Assembly (NCBI RefSeq): GCF_040954645.1
Contig: NC_092809.1
Coordinates: 130,623,914-130,687,913, forward strand
Origin: Diabrotica undecimpunctata
Taxonomy: Eukaryota > Arthropoda > Insecta > Coleoptera > Chrysomelidae
DNA length: 64,000 nt
Reading direction: 5' to 3'
In this document: positions 55,196 through 64,000 of the stretch, in pieces
Layout of the letters: every line of letters starts with the position of its first letter
Numbering within the stretch: position 1 is the stretch's first letter
Made by a program: the position numbers and the translations under genes
The notes under the pieces: model-generated
What the model was told of the DNA's origin: nothing
Seen by the model: only the letters and a program-made list of their open reading frames with translations
Database searches by the model: none

Positions 55196-57405
55196 GAACT
55201 AGAAACGAGAGAGGAGAAAGGCTCATAGAATTCTGCCAAGAAAAGAATATGGTAATTGCCAATACTTGGTTTCAGCTTCCTAAGAGAAGACTATATACAT
55301 GGACGTCTCCTTCACATACAGAAAACCACATTGTTAGAAACCAGATAGACTTTATACTCGTAAATAGCAGATATAAAAACTCTACAACCTCAGTTAAAAC
55401 TTATCCTGGAGCAGATGTTAACTCAGACCACAATCCGTTAGTTGCTGACGTGAAAATAAAATTAAAAAGAATTAAACTCAGAAAACAACAACCAAAAATT
55501 AATGTAAGAATGCTAAAAAACGAAGAAATAAAAAACGAATTAAAAAATAATGTGAATGTTAATATGCAAAAAACACTAACTGACAACAAGCAAATTAAGG
55601 ATGTAAATAAAAAGTGGTATAATATAAAAAACACATTAGTGAAATCAGCTCAAGAAAGTTTAATCCAACATAGGTCAGAGGCTAAAAAAACAGTGGATGA
55701 GAGAAGAAATACTATTACAGATGGAAGAAATAAAAAAATATAAAGGAAAAGATCTACAGAAGTATAAAGAAATACAACGAATAATTAAGGGAAAAATGAA
55801 AACAGCTAAAGAAATCTATTTGATGAAACAATGTGAAGAGATAGAAGAACTAGAAACAAAATATATGAGAAATATGCACAAAAAAAAAGAGAAGTGACTG
55901 AAATGGGTCGAAATAGACAGGAAGGATACATAAAAGACAAAAAGGAGTACTACTAATAGATTTACCAGATAAATTAAGACAATGGGAGGAGTACGTTAGA
56001 GAACTTTTATGTTCATGTATTATGCAGAAAATACAAGAATTAAATCCTTTAGAGAGACAAAAGATCACGATAGATGAAACCAAATATGCTATCAAAAACT
56101 CTAAAGACAATAAGGCAGCTGGATTAGATGAAATACCACTAGAACTGTTAAAACTAGTGGAAGAGGATAACAAAAGTGGCTGAAGTCAGCATTTATAACC
56201 ATCCCTAAAAAACAAGCAGCAAAAGAGTGCTCTGCAGATCAACATATTGATTCAGCGATGTCGGGATGTAAACGTTGATCTACACTTGTGCTTTGTTGAC
56301 TACGAAAAAGCTTTCGATAAAGTAAGACATGAAAAACTAATATCAATACTTATGAACAAGCGCATTGACAGTAAAATTATAAATATAGTACAAACATTAT
56401 ATTGGAACCAAAATGCCATAGTTCAAATTGATGGGCAACACTCAGAAGAAATGAAGATCTGTAGAGGAGTTAGACAGGGATGTGTTTTATCGCCACTTTC
56501 GTTTAACTTATATTCTGAAGAAATGTTCCAAAACACGCTCAATAATATCAAAGCGGGAGTTACGGTTAACGGAAAATTAATTAACAACTTACTTAGCAAC
56601 AAAATTATGCAGACGACACTGTGATTATAGCAACGAGTATAGAAGATCTACAACATCTTATCGAAAGCTTAAGTATGAATAGTGCTGAGATGAGAATTAC
56701 TATAAACGGTAAAAAAACGAAGTACATGCTAATTACAAAAAGACCACAAAATATACATCACCTATTGACAATTAATGGTAACGTGATAGAACAAGTAGAA
56801 AAATATCAGTACTTGGGAACTTTGATCAATGAAACCAATGATCGTACTGTAGAAATAAACAGGAGAATAGAGATTGCCAGATCAGCATTTATATGAATGA
56901 AGACACTCCTAACGTGCAAAAATCTAAATTTGGAGTACAGACTACGTACCATTCGCTGTTATATATTTTCAATATTATTATATGGAGCTGAGACCTGAAC
57001 TTTAAAAAAATGTAATTTAAAAAGAATCGTGGCTTTCGAACTCTGGTTATACCGCAGAGTATTAAAAATATCATGAACTGATAGAATTACAAATAAAGAA
57101 GTACTGGAGAGGGTTGGTAAAGAAACAGAACTAATCACCACTATACAAACCAGAAAACTGGAATACCGAGGCCACGTGATGAGGGGACCAAAATATGAAA
57201 TTTTGAGACTCACAATACAGCGAAAGATTCAAGAAAGAAGATCTGTTGGCCGAAGACAGAACTCAGGGTTGAAGAATCTAAGTGACTGGTATCAATGCAG
57301 ATCGAATGATTTGTTTAGAGCAGAAAGTTTAAAAACAAAAATTGCCATTAGATTGCCAACCTCCGTAGGGAGAAGGCACTCTAAGAAGAAGAATTTTATA
57401 GCTTA
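55196..57405 (+). pseudogene. RTE-like LINE ORF2, nearly full length but broken
   Basis: Begins within the endonuclease: RGERLIEFCQEKNMVIAN, RRLYTWTSPS, NQIDFILVNSRYKN and VNSDHNPLVADV (55212-55450). A long basic linker follows (to about 55890). The RT is shifted and partly deleted: AAGLDEIPLELLK (about 56118-56157), HLCFVDYEKAFDKV (about 56283-56325), CRGVRQGCVLSP (about 56460-56495), intact YADDTVIIATS at 56606-56638, QYLGTLINETNDR (about 56807-56845), RCYIFSILLYGAET and the tail RKLEYRGHVMRGPKYEILR and RRSVGRRQNSGLKNL to about 57403. A deletion around 56165-56230 removes the RT fingers. It has the same family tail as 45535-46310. Confidence 0.82.
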
Positions 57406-57409
57406 ATTT

Positions 57410-58830
57410 TATTTGATTTAATGTTCTAAAATATAAATTCTGTTCTTAAATTTTCACTGTGTATTCAAATTTAATATTACTTTATTATTATTTATATTAT
57501 TTATTAAGTGATAATAAAGATTTTTGATGAATTTTGTCACTTACTATAAAATGATGCGTTAATTTTGTTCATAAATATTATTAACACATTTATTTTTAAA
57601 ATATTCTGTATATTGAAACACCTGAGATGGCATCATATTCATAAATACTCACTCTAGCGCTCCTCTGACGACAAATCCAAATAACAAAAACAATCACTTA
57701 AAACCAAATTACCACCACCGAAAAAAATTTCCGAACGGAAAAAATGAAAACCAAAACCACACGTGCTACGCAGTTCTATTCACGAACTAGAAAAACAGTA
57801 CCGGGTGCCAATACCAATAATTTCCGATGCACTTTCCGATCACTGCGTTCAATGGTACGATCGAGAATAATCCACAGCCTCGTGTGGTCGAGTACCACTG
57901 CGGATTACCTTGTCGACCAAGTCGTACTTGCCGTGGTACCCATGTAGGTGTCGATCTGTGTATGTGTGTGAGTGTGTGGAACTCCTTGGTACTGAACGCA
58001 TTATGCTCTAATATCGCACAATCATGATCGTTATTGTAACTTAAAAGAGTACGAGGAGATACACTCCAGGTACCAATTATTACATACTTATATTAGGAAT
58101 CTCTTTAGATAAATGTATAGTTGTTAATGAAGAAATATGGTACTTTTAATTATCACTCATGTATGGAATCTAATAGCAAAGTGCAATTAATTTATTTGTA
58201 GTTAATAAAAATGTGTTTGTTTTTATAAAAATTATACAAGTATAACGTACTTTATGGCTCTTCTTCTTTTGTGCACGTCTTACCAGATGTATTATAAATA
58301 TTAATGTTCTATTCAAATTGTTCTTTTTTACGCTTGTTTTCTATATTTATCATTCTTGATTTGATTGCTGATCGTTCTCTACTTCTTATTCACTGAAGTT
58401 TTTCCATGGTCATTCTTCTTCGTAGACGTTCGCTCGCTTCTTTGACACTACTTTTTGGCGGCATTTATATCTATTTTGATCCGATTGAATACAATCACAT
58501 ACGTTTTGATATTTATTCAATACAGCACGTAGGTGATCTTCTTCTGGGCCTTTTTTCTTCAACTTTTCCCTATACTACTAGCTTTTACCGGTGTAAAACT
58601 GGTATGTTTGTGGGTCCATGGTATTCTTGGCATTCAATTTCAAGTAAACATTTCGAAAACATCGTTAAGTTTTCTATCTGTTGATTTCATCATCTATGAC
58701 TCTGTAAGGTAACAATAAGAAATATGAGTATCCTGACAATAATCGTTATTGTGTTTTTAAAAATTTTGTGATCTTTCACACTCTGGAAAATTACTTTATT
58801 CAATTTTAAAAATATTATTTAAATTTTAAC
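57410..58830. other. No TE recognised; possible exon-like island near 57776-57943
   Basis: Mostly AT-rich. A less AT-rich patch (about 57750-57950) is bounded by CTACGCAG at 57765-57772 and a donor-like GTAGGTGT at 57944. One internal frame reads IHELEKQYRVPIPIISDAL and HCVQWYDRE before a stop; another reads EYHCGLPCRPSRTCRGTHV. Neither is a family I recognise, so I do not call a gene. This is the only place in the window that looks at all like unique host sequence. Confidence 0.3.
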
Positions 58831-58834
58831 AATA

Positions 58835-59209
58835 TGACTTTTCATCAGCCGCCATGTTTTTCGTACAGACAGATTTGACAATGACGTATCATATATTATA
58901 TGTCATGCGTACTGGTTTATAAATTTATAAAGAAATATTTATTAAATAAATATTTTTTATGTAATAAAGAATTAGATATTCTATAACAACACTGCTTTCT
59001 TTTTTCCTTTTCGTACAGGTATTTTAATAATAATTGATTTAAAAAAAATGATTTGCTAATTGTGGCACTTTATTTTTTTCAATAACTAGACTTTCTTTGG
59101 TACTTTTTATATTAATTATCTATATTATTTATATTACTAAGCTAGCCTCTTTGTTTACAAATTGTCTGTTCGAAAAAAATGGCTGACACTATTTTTTGAT
59201 GAAAAGTCC
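58835..59209. repeat. MITE-like inverted-repeat element
   Basis: Ends TGACTTTTCATCA and, inverted, GGACTTTTCATCA, with further matching blocks inside (CCATGTTTTTCGTACAGACAG versus CCATTTTTTTCGAACAGACA, read from each end, shown to 20 bases). TA flanks it (58833-58834, 59210-59211). 375 bp, no ORF. The terminal match is imperfect, so it is an old copy. Confidence 0.5.
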
Positions 59210-59316
59210 TATAAATTTGTGTAAACGGTATGTGGTAAACAAAATCAGAGGTTGGTCTGTTAAACCACATGTTCACAAACAGGTTAAGTTATAATTTCTA
59301 ACATAGGGGAAATGTG

Positions 59317-59549
59317 CCTATGATGGACCCCTTAAGGAAAAAGCTCCCTAATAAGTTTAATTATTTACTTAGCGGGCTTTAAATATGACCACATAACGTC
59401 TTGTTATTTGTATAATATGCAAATGTTTCAAATTTTGATAAAAATTAAGATGACAAAAGTTATTCATAGTTTACTAAAATCCTGTTAAGGGTCCATCATG
59501 GGCATATATGCGCTCATGATGGACCCTTTGATACGCCCATGATGGACCC
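59317..59549. repeat. Subterminal transposase-site-like repeats, left cluster
   Basis: CCTATGATGGACCC at 59317-59330 is followed by an inverted copy at about 59489-59502 (GGGTCCATCATGGG) and direct copies at about 59513-59526 and 59535-59549. A matching right cluster lies at 61455-61506 (two copies in opposed orientation) and 61807-61836 (two inverted copies). They probably bind the transposase. Confidence 0.7.
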
Positions 59550-59654
59550 GTTGCATTTTGTATAAAATAAGTAAATACCAAATTATTTTATTAAACCAAA
59601 AGATATTCGAAACGATAAATAATATTACAAATAGGTATTATTAAGAAAAAAGTT

Positions 59655-60087
59655 ACATGCACAATTCACACACAAATTGTTTACGTCCAGGATTTACATC
59701 TGCATTTATTGTGACACCAATTCTTACACACTTGACAACGAATCCATTTTTCTTTGGATCGTGAATGCGAAAATAGTTCGTTACAGTAAATGTAAGCTGC
59801 ATCGTCCGAGTCGTCTTCTTCAAAGGAAGATTCACAATCGTCTTCAGAACTGTTTGTAGTTGAAACACGAACTTGCCTTTTTACTTTTCTTGCGTCTTTT
59901 TTTCTTTTTTTTTTGCTTCTTTTTCTGCAATTTTTTGTTTTATATCATCAATTTCTGGCGTTGAATTTAAATATCCTGTTTTACCCCGTTTTCTACCCCT
60001 TTTCTGAATTACTTCAGATACTCCAGGTAAAGGAGGAGGACAAATATCTTCGACCGAGATGTTTAGGACTGACGATGATGTTGATTT
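59655..60087 (-). pseudogene. PHD-like C-terminal tail of the pogo transposase, out of frame
   Basis: Directly after the TAG at 60088-60090 the same frame continues with SVLNISVEDICPPPLPGVSE, a basic GRKRGKTGYL segment and a Lys-rich run. A frame change near 59890 follows within the A-rich stretch. The next frame reads SSEDDCESSFEEDDSDDAAY and IYCNELFSHSRSKEKWIRC, CQVCKNWCHNKCRC. Another shift near 59695 gives a final FVCELCM. The Cys/His spacing (C, C-x2-C, H-x2-C, C-x2-C) resembles the PHD-like finger found at the end of many pogo/Tigger-like transposases. It is lost from the current ORF by one stop and two frameshifts. Confidence 0.7.
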
Positions 60088-61401
60088 CTAATCAGTGATT
60101 TTTGATAAACCTTTAATCGAAGAAACATTTTGGTTCCGATGTTCCGGTAGTGAGTTCTCGTCAGAACATCCTGGTAGTGGGTTTTGTTCATAATTTTCTC
60201 TATCTGTTGTTATAGACGGCAAAAATTGCCAATCCTCGAAGACATCTGGATTGAACGGTTCTATTCCTGTCTTTTTAAATGCATTTATTGCATTTGATGG
60301 AAGAGCACTTTTTAAATATGCTTTATTAAAGATACTAGCTACTTTAAATTGGGTAACTGTTTTACCTGGATTCTGTCGCAGCCATAATTGAATTTCTTGG
60401 CCGTAGTAAGTTTGAAGTGGTCTAAAAAATCCTACGTCCAAGGGTTGAACGTGATGAGAGCAATGAGCAGGAAAACAAAACATAATAATACCGTTTTCTT
60501 TTGCAAACTGGAGAGCTTCAAAACTTTTATGACTACCATGACCATCGAGTAACAACAAAACTTGGTTGGTTTTAGAAGCCTTTGAATACCTTAAAAAATG
60601 TTGCAGCCAGAGACAGAAAATGTCGGAAGTCATCCATCCTTTTTCTTGAGCGAAGGCTACACTTCCAGTAGGTGCATCGATCATAAGTTCGTCTTTCTTC
60701 CTCTGTCGAGGAAAAATCAAAGCAGGAGGAACATATGTTCCAATTGCATTCATTGCACATACGACCGTAATATGTAGACCGCGTTCTGCACTACTTAAAG
60801 CACCAACTTGTTTGCGACCTTTACTAGCATAAATCTTCTGCGATCTCTTTTGCACAGTTGTCAAACCGGACTCGTCCATGTTATAAATGTTTTCCGGTGG
60901 AAATTGAAACTCGTCTAATATATGTGCTAATGCTGTAAAATAGGCACATATATTTGGTTTATTAAAAGCTTGAGCCCTTGCCAACGAAGTATTTTCTGGA
61001 GTTCGTAATGATAATCGTGGATTTCGCTTTAAAAAGCCTCTGACCCATTTCCAGCCTGCCATCTTGGTTTCCTTATTAAAACTGTGGCTAATATTGTTTA
61101 TTTCAGCTACTTCGTATACAAGTTTTCGTAAATCTTTACTGGTCAGGCCAAAAAAACGAGCTTCCATGGTGATAATATGGTCAGCAATTTCCTTTTCAAT
61201 AGCAGTGGAAAATATTGGTCTTCGTCCTCCCAAATCACCTTTGGTACTTCCTTGCTGCTTATTAAAGCGCCTTTTCAAAGTCGTTTTTGGAATGTTAAAT
61301 GTTTTTGCTGCCAACTTAAACCCCATAGTTTTTTCTTGTATGCTTTTTAAAGCTTGCTGCATATTACTCTCATTCCACTGTTGCCTTTTATGAGGATCCA
61401 T
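60088..61401 (-). CDS. Pogo-like transposase (DDE_1), nearly intact
   Basis: 437 aa from the ATG at 61399-61401. The open frame extends upstream to 61503, but those codons are the element's subterminal repeats, and a splice-acceptor-like TTTTACAG precedes this ATG, so the downstream start is preferred. Residues 10-46 form a psq/pogo helix-turn-helix (KLAAKTFNIPKTTLKRRF). Residues 65-145 resemble a CENP-B second DNA-binding domain. The catalytic domain has NMDESGL (D176), LLLLDGHGSHKS (D286) and HHVQPLDVGFF (D322), DD35D spacing. It would cut and paste the element at TA sites in the nucleus. The frame ends at TAG 60088-60090, which removes a PHD-like tail still readable downstream. The catalytic core looks complete. 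Confidence 0.9.
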   Translation of the reverse strand: MDPHKRQQWNESNMQQALKSIQEKTMGFKLAAKTFNIPKTTLKRRFNKQQGSTKGDLGGRRPIFSTAIEKEIADHIITMEARFFGLTSKDLRKLVYEVAEINNISHSFNKETKMAGWKWVRGFLKRNPRLSLRTPENTSLARAQAFNKPNICAYFTALAHILDEFQFPPENIYNMDESGLTTVQKRSQKIYASKGRKQVGALSSAERGLHITVVCAMNAIGTYVPPALIFPRQRKKDELMIDAPTGSVAFAQEKGWMTSDIFCLWLQHFLRYSKASKTNQVLLLLDGHGSHKSFEALQFAKENGIIMFCFPAHCSHHVQPLDVGFFRPLQTYYGQEIQLWLRQNPGKTVTQFKVASIFNKAYLKSALPSNAINAFKKTGIEPFNPDVFEDWQFLPSITTDRENYEQNPLPGCSDENSLPEHRNQNVSSIKGLSKITD

Positions 61402-61950
61402 CCCTGTAAAATGTATTATGTTAATCGTTAAGTAGCAACTTATTTCCTTTTTCCTATGATGGACCCTTAGTCCGTCATAGGTAACGACAAAGGGGTCCAT
61501 CATAGGTTAATAGACAAGACAGTAAATTTAATTCTGTTACTTTTGTTTTGACCATTCTAACCTAAAACAAAGTATAGTATTTGACAAAGAAAGTGTAGTC
61601 ATTTTATACAAAACAAAAGAAACACTTAGCTTAACGTATGTTACCAGTAAAATATTACTTACCAAAAAATTTTATTAGATCAGCAACACCAAATTTTAAT
61701 TTTATTTCGGGGTCTGAAACTTTGCAAATACTAAACTACAAACTTCGTGCGCAAGCGGCAACAGCGATGTGCATGTAACCGCGCCATGTTTGAAATTACA
61801 GCAGGTGGTCCATCATAGGCAGGGGTCCAACATAGGCACACTTCCCCTACTTACTTCAGTCAGTAGTCAGTATCGGTTCGAACGTCTAACGAGGCTAAGA
61901 CTATTTTCTCTTTAGTTTTTTGTTAAAAAGTGGAACTAAAAAAGAAGATA

Positions 61951-63607
61951 ATGTTCCGTAAAGGACTATCGGAAGACGAACTTCGCAAAATTGCTGAGGA
62001 GAGTGACTTTAGTGATATCAGTATGAATGAAAGTACGTTTTATGATTCCGATGCCGATACAGTGTACAATGAAAATATTACTGATGGTTCTTTAGACTCT
62101 TCTTCTTCTCATTGCGCCGTCTCCTATAGAAGGTTGGCGATCCAAATGGCAATTGTAGTTTTGGAAAGTGCTGCGCGAAAGATCTCTGCGGATGAGCGGT
62201 CGAACCATCTCCTCAGGTCTTTCTGCCACGAGTTCTGGCGTCATGAGTCTTCAGACTCATGCAGTAGTGAATATGAGTCTCGTAGAAAAAAAGCTAAAAT
62301 TTGCAAACAATCCCAACATTGCAAAGAATTTACTGCAGGTCCTAGTTCTAACCAAAAGAAGGCTGATACAAGAAGGATAGGTAAGTTATTTAGGAATGCA
62401 CAATTTCTGTTTGTAGTTTACTTTTTTTTGCTTTGTAGAAAAAGCTGAATCTGCAAACGTTAACCTGCAAGCTCTTATTGACGATGTTGTATCAAGAAAT
62501 AAAATAACATGAAGCGATGTGCCAAATCCAGATGATCTCAACAAATTCGAAGTATCCTTTACTTTAGTAATAAATCAGGAAGAAATTGCAAAACTTACAG
62601 ACGACAAACCAATAGATTTCTACCTACTGTTTATCGACCGTCAAGTGCAAGATTTTTTGGTTACTGAAACTAATAAATACGCCAAACAAACAATAATCTC
62701 TGGTATTGTAAATGAATTAATAACGAAACATTCGCTTGTGAGTAACTAGAGACCAATTGACAGAGAAGAATTGCTTCGATTTTTGGCTCTCATTATTTGG
62801 ATGGGGTTAGACAGAAAACCCGAACTTAGAGATTATTGGAGTAACAATTTACTTTACAAGAATGAAGTTTCTAAAATGTGTGAAATAAGTAGAAGTCGAT
62901 TTGAAATAATATTACACTTTTTTTTACACTTCTTTCACATTTCAGATAACGAGAGCTTCCCACCTGGAAACATACTCTACAAAATGTCTCCTCTTGTACA
63001 AATACTAAATGAAAAGTTTCAGAAAATGTATACTCCTAGAGAATCGTTATGTATTGACGAAACTATGGTGCCATTTCGTGGTAGATTTAGTTTTTTGCAA
63101 TACATTCCTGGAAAAAGATACAAATATGGAGCCAAATTGTTTAAACTTTGCGTCCCAGATGGATATACGTACGCCGTAAAAGTGTACGGTGAAAAAGAGA
63201 TGCATCCATCTGAACAGTCGTTAGCATCCAGAGTGGTGATGGAACTTATGCAACCGCTTCTAGATACAAGCAGAACTTTATATACTGATAATTTTTATAC
63301 GAGGGTTGACTTGGCCCATCATTTAAATAATAGGAAAACCCATTTAGTCGGAACATTACGTACCAATAGGAAATATAATCCAAAAGCGGTAGTCGATGCA
63401 AAATTAAAAAGAGGTGTTATCGGAAAATGGAAAGATAAACGGGACGTTTTGTTTTTAACGGCCAAGACCAACGATATTCTTTTGATAATAGATGTTCAAA
63501 CAAAACGTGGACCTGTACCCAAACCATCGACCATTGTCTCATTTTTTATTAAAAGGAACATAAAATGTTACTATTACAAAAAAAACCCGATTCCATTAAA
63601 AAAATAA
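61951..63607 (+). pseudogene. piggyBac-family transposase pseudogene with an intron
   Basis: Starts at the ATG at 61951 (an in-frame GTG at 61930 is less likely) with an acidic N-terminus (LSEDELRKIAEESDFSD). After splicing the 58-bp intron 62381-62438 the frame continues KAESANVNLQALIDDVV, hits a TGA near 62510 (likely former Trp), continues VPNPDDLNKFEV to a TAG at 62747-62749, then 62756-63607 is open. It carries LRFLALIIWMGL, SRSRFEIILHFF, the first catalytic Asp in LCIDETMVPFRGR (63056-63058), YIPGKRYKYGAKLFKL and the second Asp in LYTDNFYT (63287-63289), followed by TKRGPVPKPSTIVSF. The frame then leaves the family before the third catalytic Asp and the C-terminal Cys-rich domain. Two stops plus 3' truncation make it inactive. 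Its terminal repeats were not found. Confidence 0.88.
62381..62438 (+). other. Intron in the piggyBac gene
   Basis: GTAAGTTATT at the donor and TTTGCTTTGTAG at the acceptor with a T-rich tract. Removing these 58 bp joins DTRRI to EKAES in one frame, and the unspliced reading runs into stops. Confidence 0.75.
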
Positions 63608-64000
63608 TAAATAATGTATTAATATTACAATATTCTTTGTTACAAAATTTCACCTTGAAATTTAGTTATTTGTAGCAACTCCAAATATAGAGCTTGGAGG
63701 TAATGCGTGGATGTGCATTTTTACATTTTTTTACCATATTTTTGTACCATTTTATTATTAGAATATTATTTAGAGATGTATAAAATGTGACTGTTATTAT
63801 ACGTGGAATTACGTATCAAAATAAATATTTTTTCATGCTCTCTATGTAAATATTTCGTGTTTTGTTAATATCTTACAAAATTATAAAACAAAGTCGTATT
63901 ATTGACAAAGAGCGCTTTATTATTGTATGTAACTATTACCATGAAAACTTCACATTTTCACAATTTCACATTATATTTGTTCTAACTAACAAAACAGTTA
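63608..64000. other. No gene recognised
   Basis: AT-rich sequence after the truncated piggyBac frame. No recognisable terminal repeat before the window ends. Confidence 0.45.

Larger units (their letters stand above)
59306..61847 (-). mobile_element. Pogo-like DNA transposon
   Basis: Left end GGGGAAATGTGCCTATGATG and inverted right end GGGGAAGTGTGCCTATGTTG, flanked by TA (59304-59305, 61848-61849), total 2,542 bp. It encodes a DDE_1-type transposase on the minus strand with a PHD-like tail. The word CCTATGATGGACCC and close variants recur near both ends. The size, TA target and transposase type agree with the pogo/Tigger branch of Tc1/mariner. Confidence 0.92.

Noticed and set aside
61402..61503. 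Upstream start extending the pogo transposase by 34 codons
   Set aside because: These codons are the element's own subterminal repeat words in both orientations, and a splice-acceptor-like site precedes the downstream ATG.

Overview
This is AT-rich eukaryotic DNA, almost certainly from an insect with a large, repeat-laden nuclear genome. The mix of RTE-, Jockey- and I/R1-like LINEs with Tc1/mariner, pogo and piggyBac elements and a Ty3/gypsy element primed by tRNA-Leu fits a beetle, but the order is an inference. I found no convincing host protein-coding gene, tRNA or rRNA. Almost everything recognisable is a transposable element, many of them nested. In several cases removing the inner insertion and one target-site duplication restores a continuous reading frame, so element boundaries can be read directly.

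Layout. 1-6.4 kb: a small MITE, a LINE relic, a tyrosine-recombinase-like relic and a decayed DDE-like gene flanked by a recurring 15-bp motif. 6.9-9.8 kb: a foldback element with arms of about 950 bp. 10.8-13 kb: a decayed LINE and a perfect 91-bp-arm hairpin. 13.7-17.8 kb: a Tc1-like element split by a 5'-truncated LINE. 18.5-19.3 kb: a mariner relic and an AT microsatellite. 19.9-27.1 kb: an RTE-like LINE split by a 6.35-kb Ty3/gypsy element with indistinguishable LTRs. 27-40 kb: LINE scraps on both strands, two inverted-repeat structures and a solo LTR. 40.9-44.6 kb: a Tc1-like element split by a 1.86-kb array of 355-bp units. 45.5-57.4 kb: more LINEs, including a second foldback copy at 48.0-50.8 kb inserted in a LINE. 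58.8-63.6 kb: a MITE, a nearly intact pogo-like element and a piggyBac transposase pseudogene with a readable intron.

Most notable. (1) The 41.7-43.5 kb array has near-identical units, and five of them (two on one strand, three on the other) carry a full type I hammerhead ribozyme core. It is flanked by a 12-bp target duplication and resembles an animal retrozyme or Penelope-related non-autonomous retroelement. (2) The young Ty3/gypsy element adds an OARD1-like macro domain and a CCCH zinc finger after its integrase, has a SAP-like N-terminus on Gag and lacks a Gag zinc knuckle. (3) The two foldback copies define a family with 3-bp target duplications and no transposase that I can assign.
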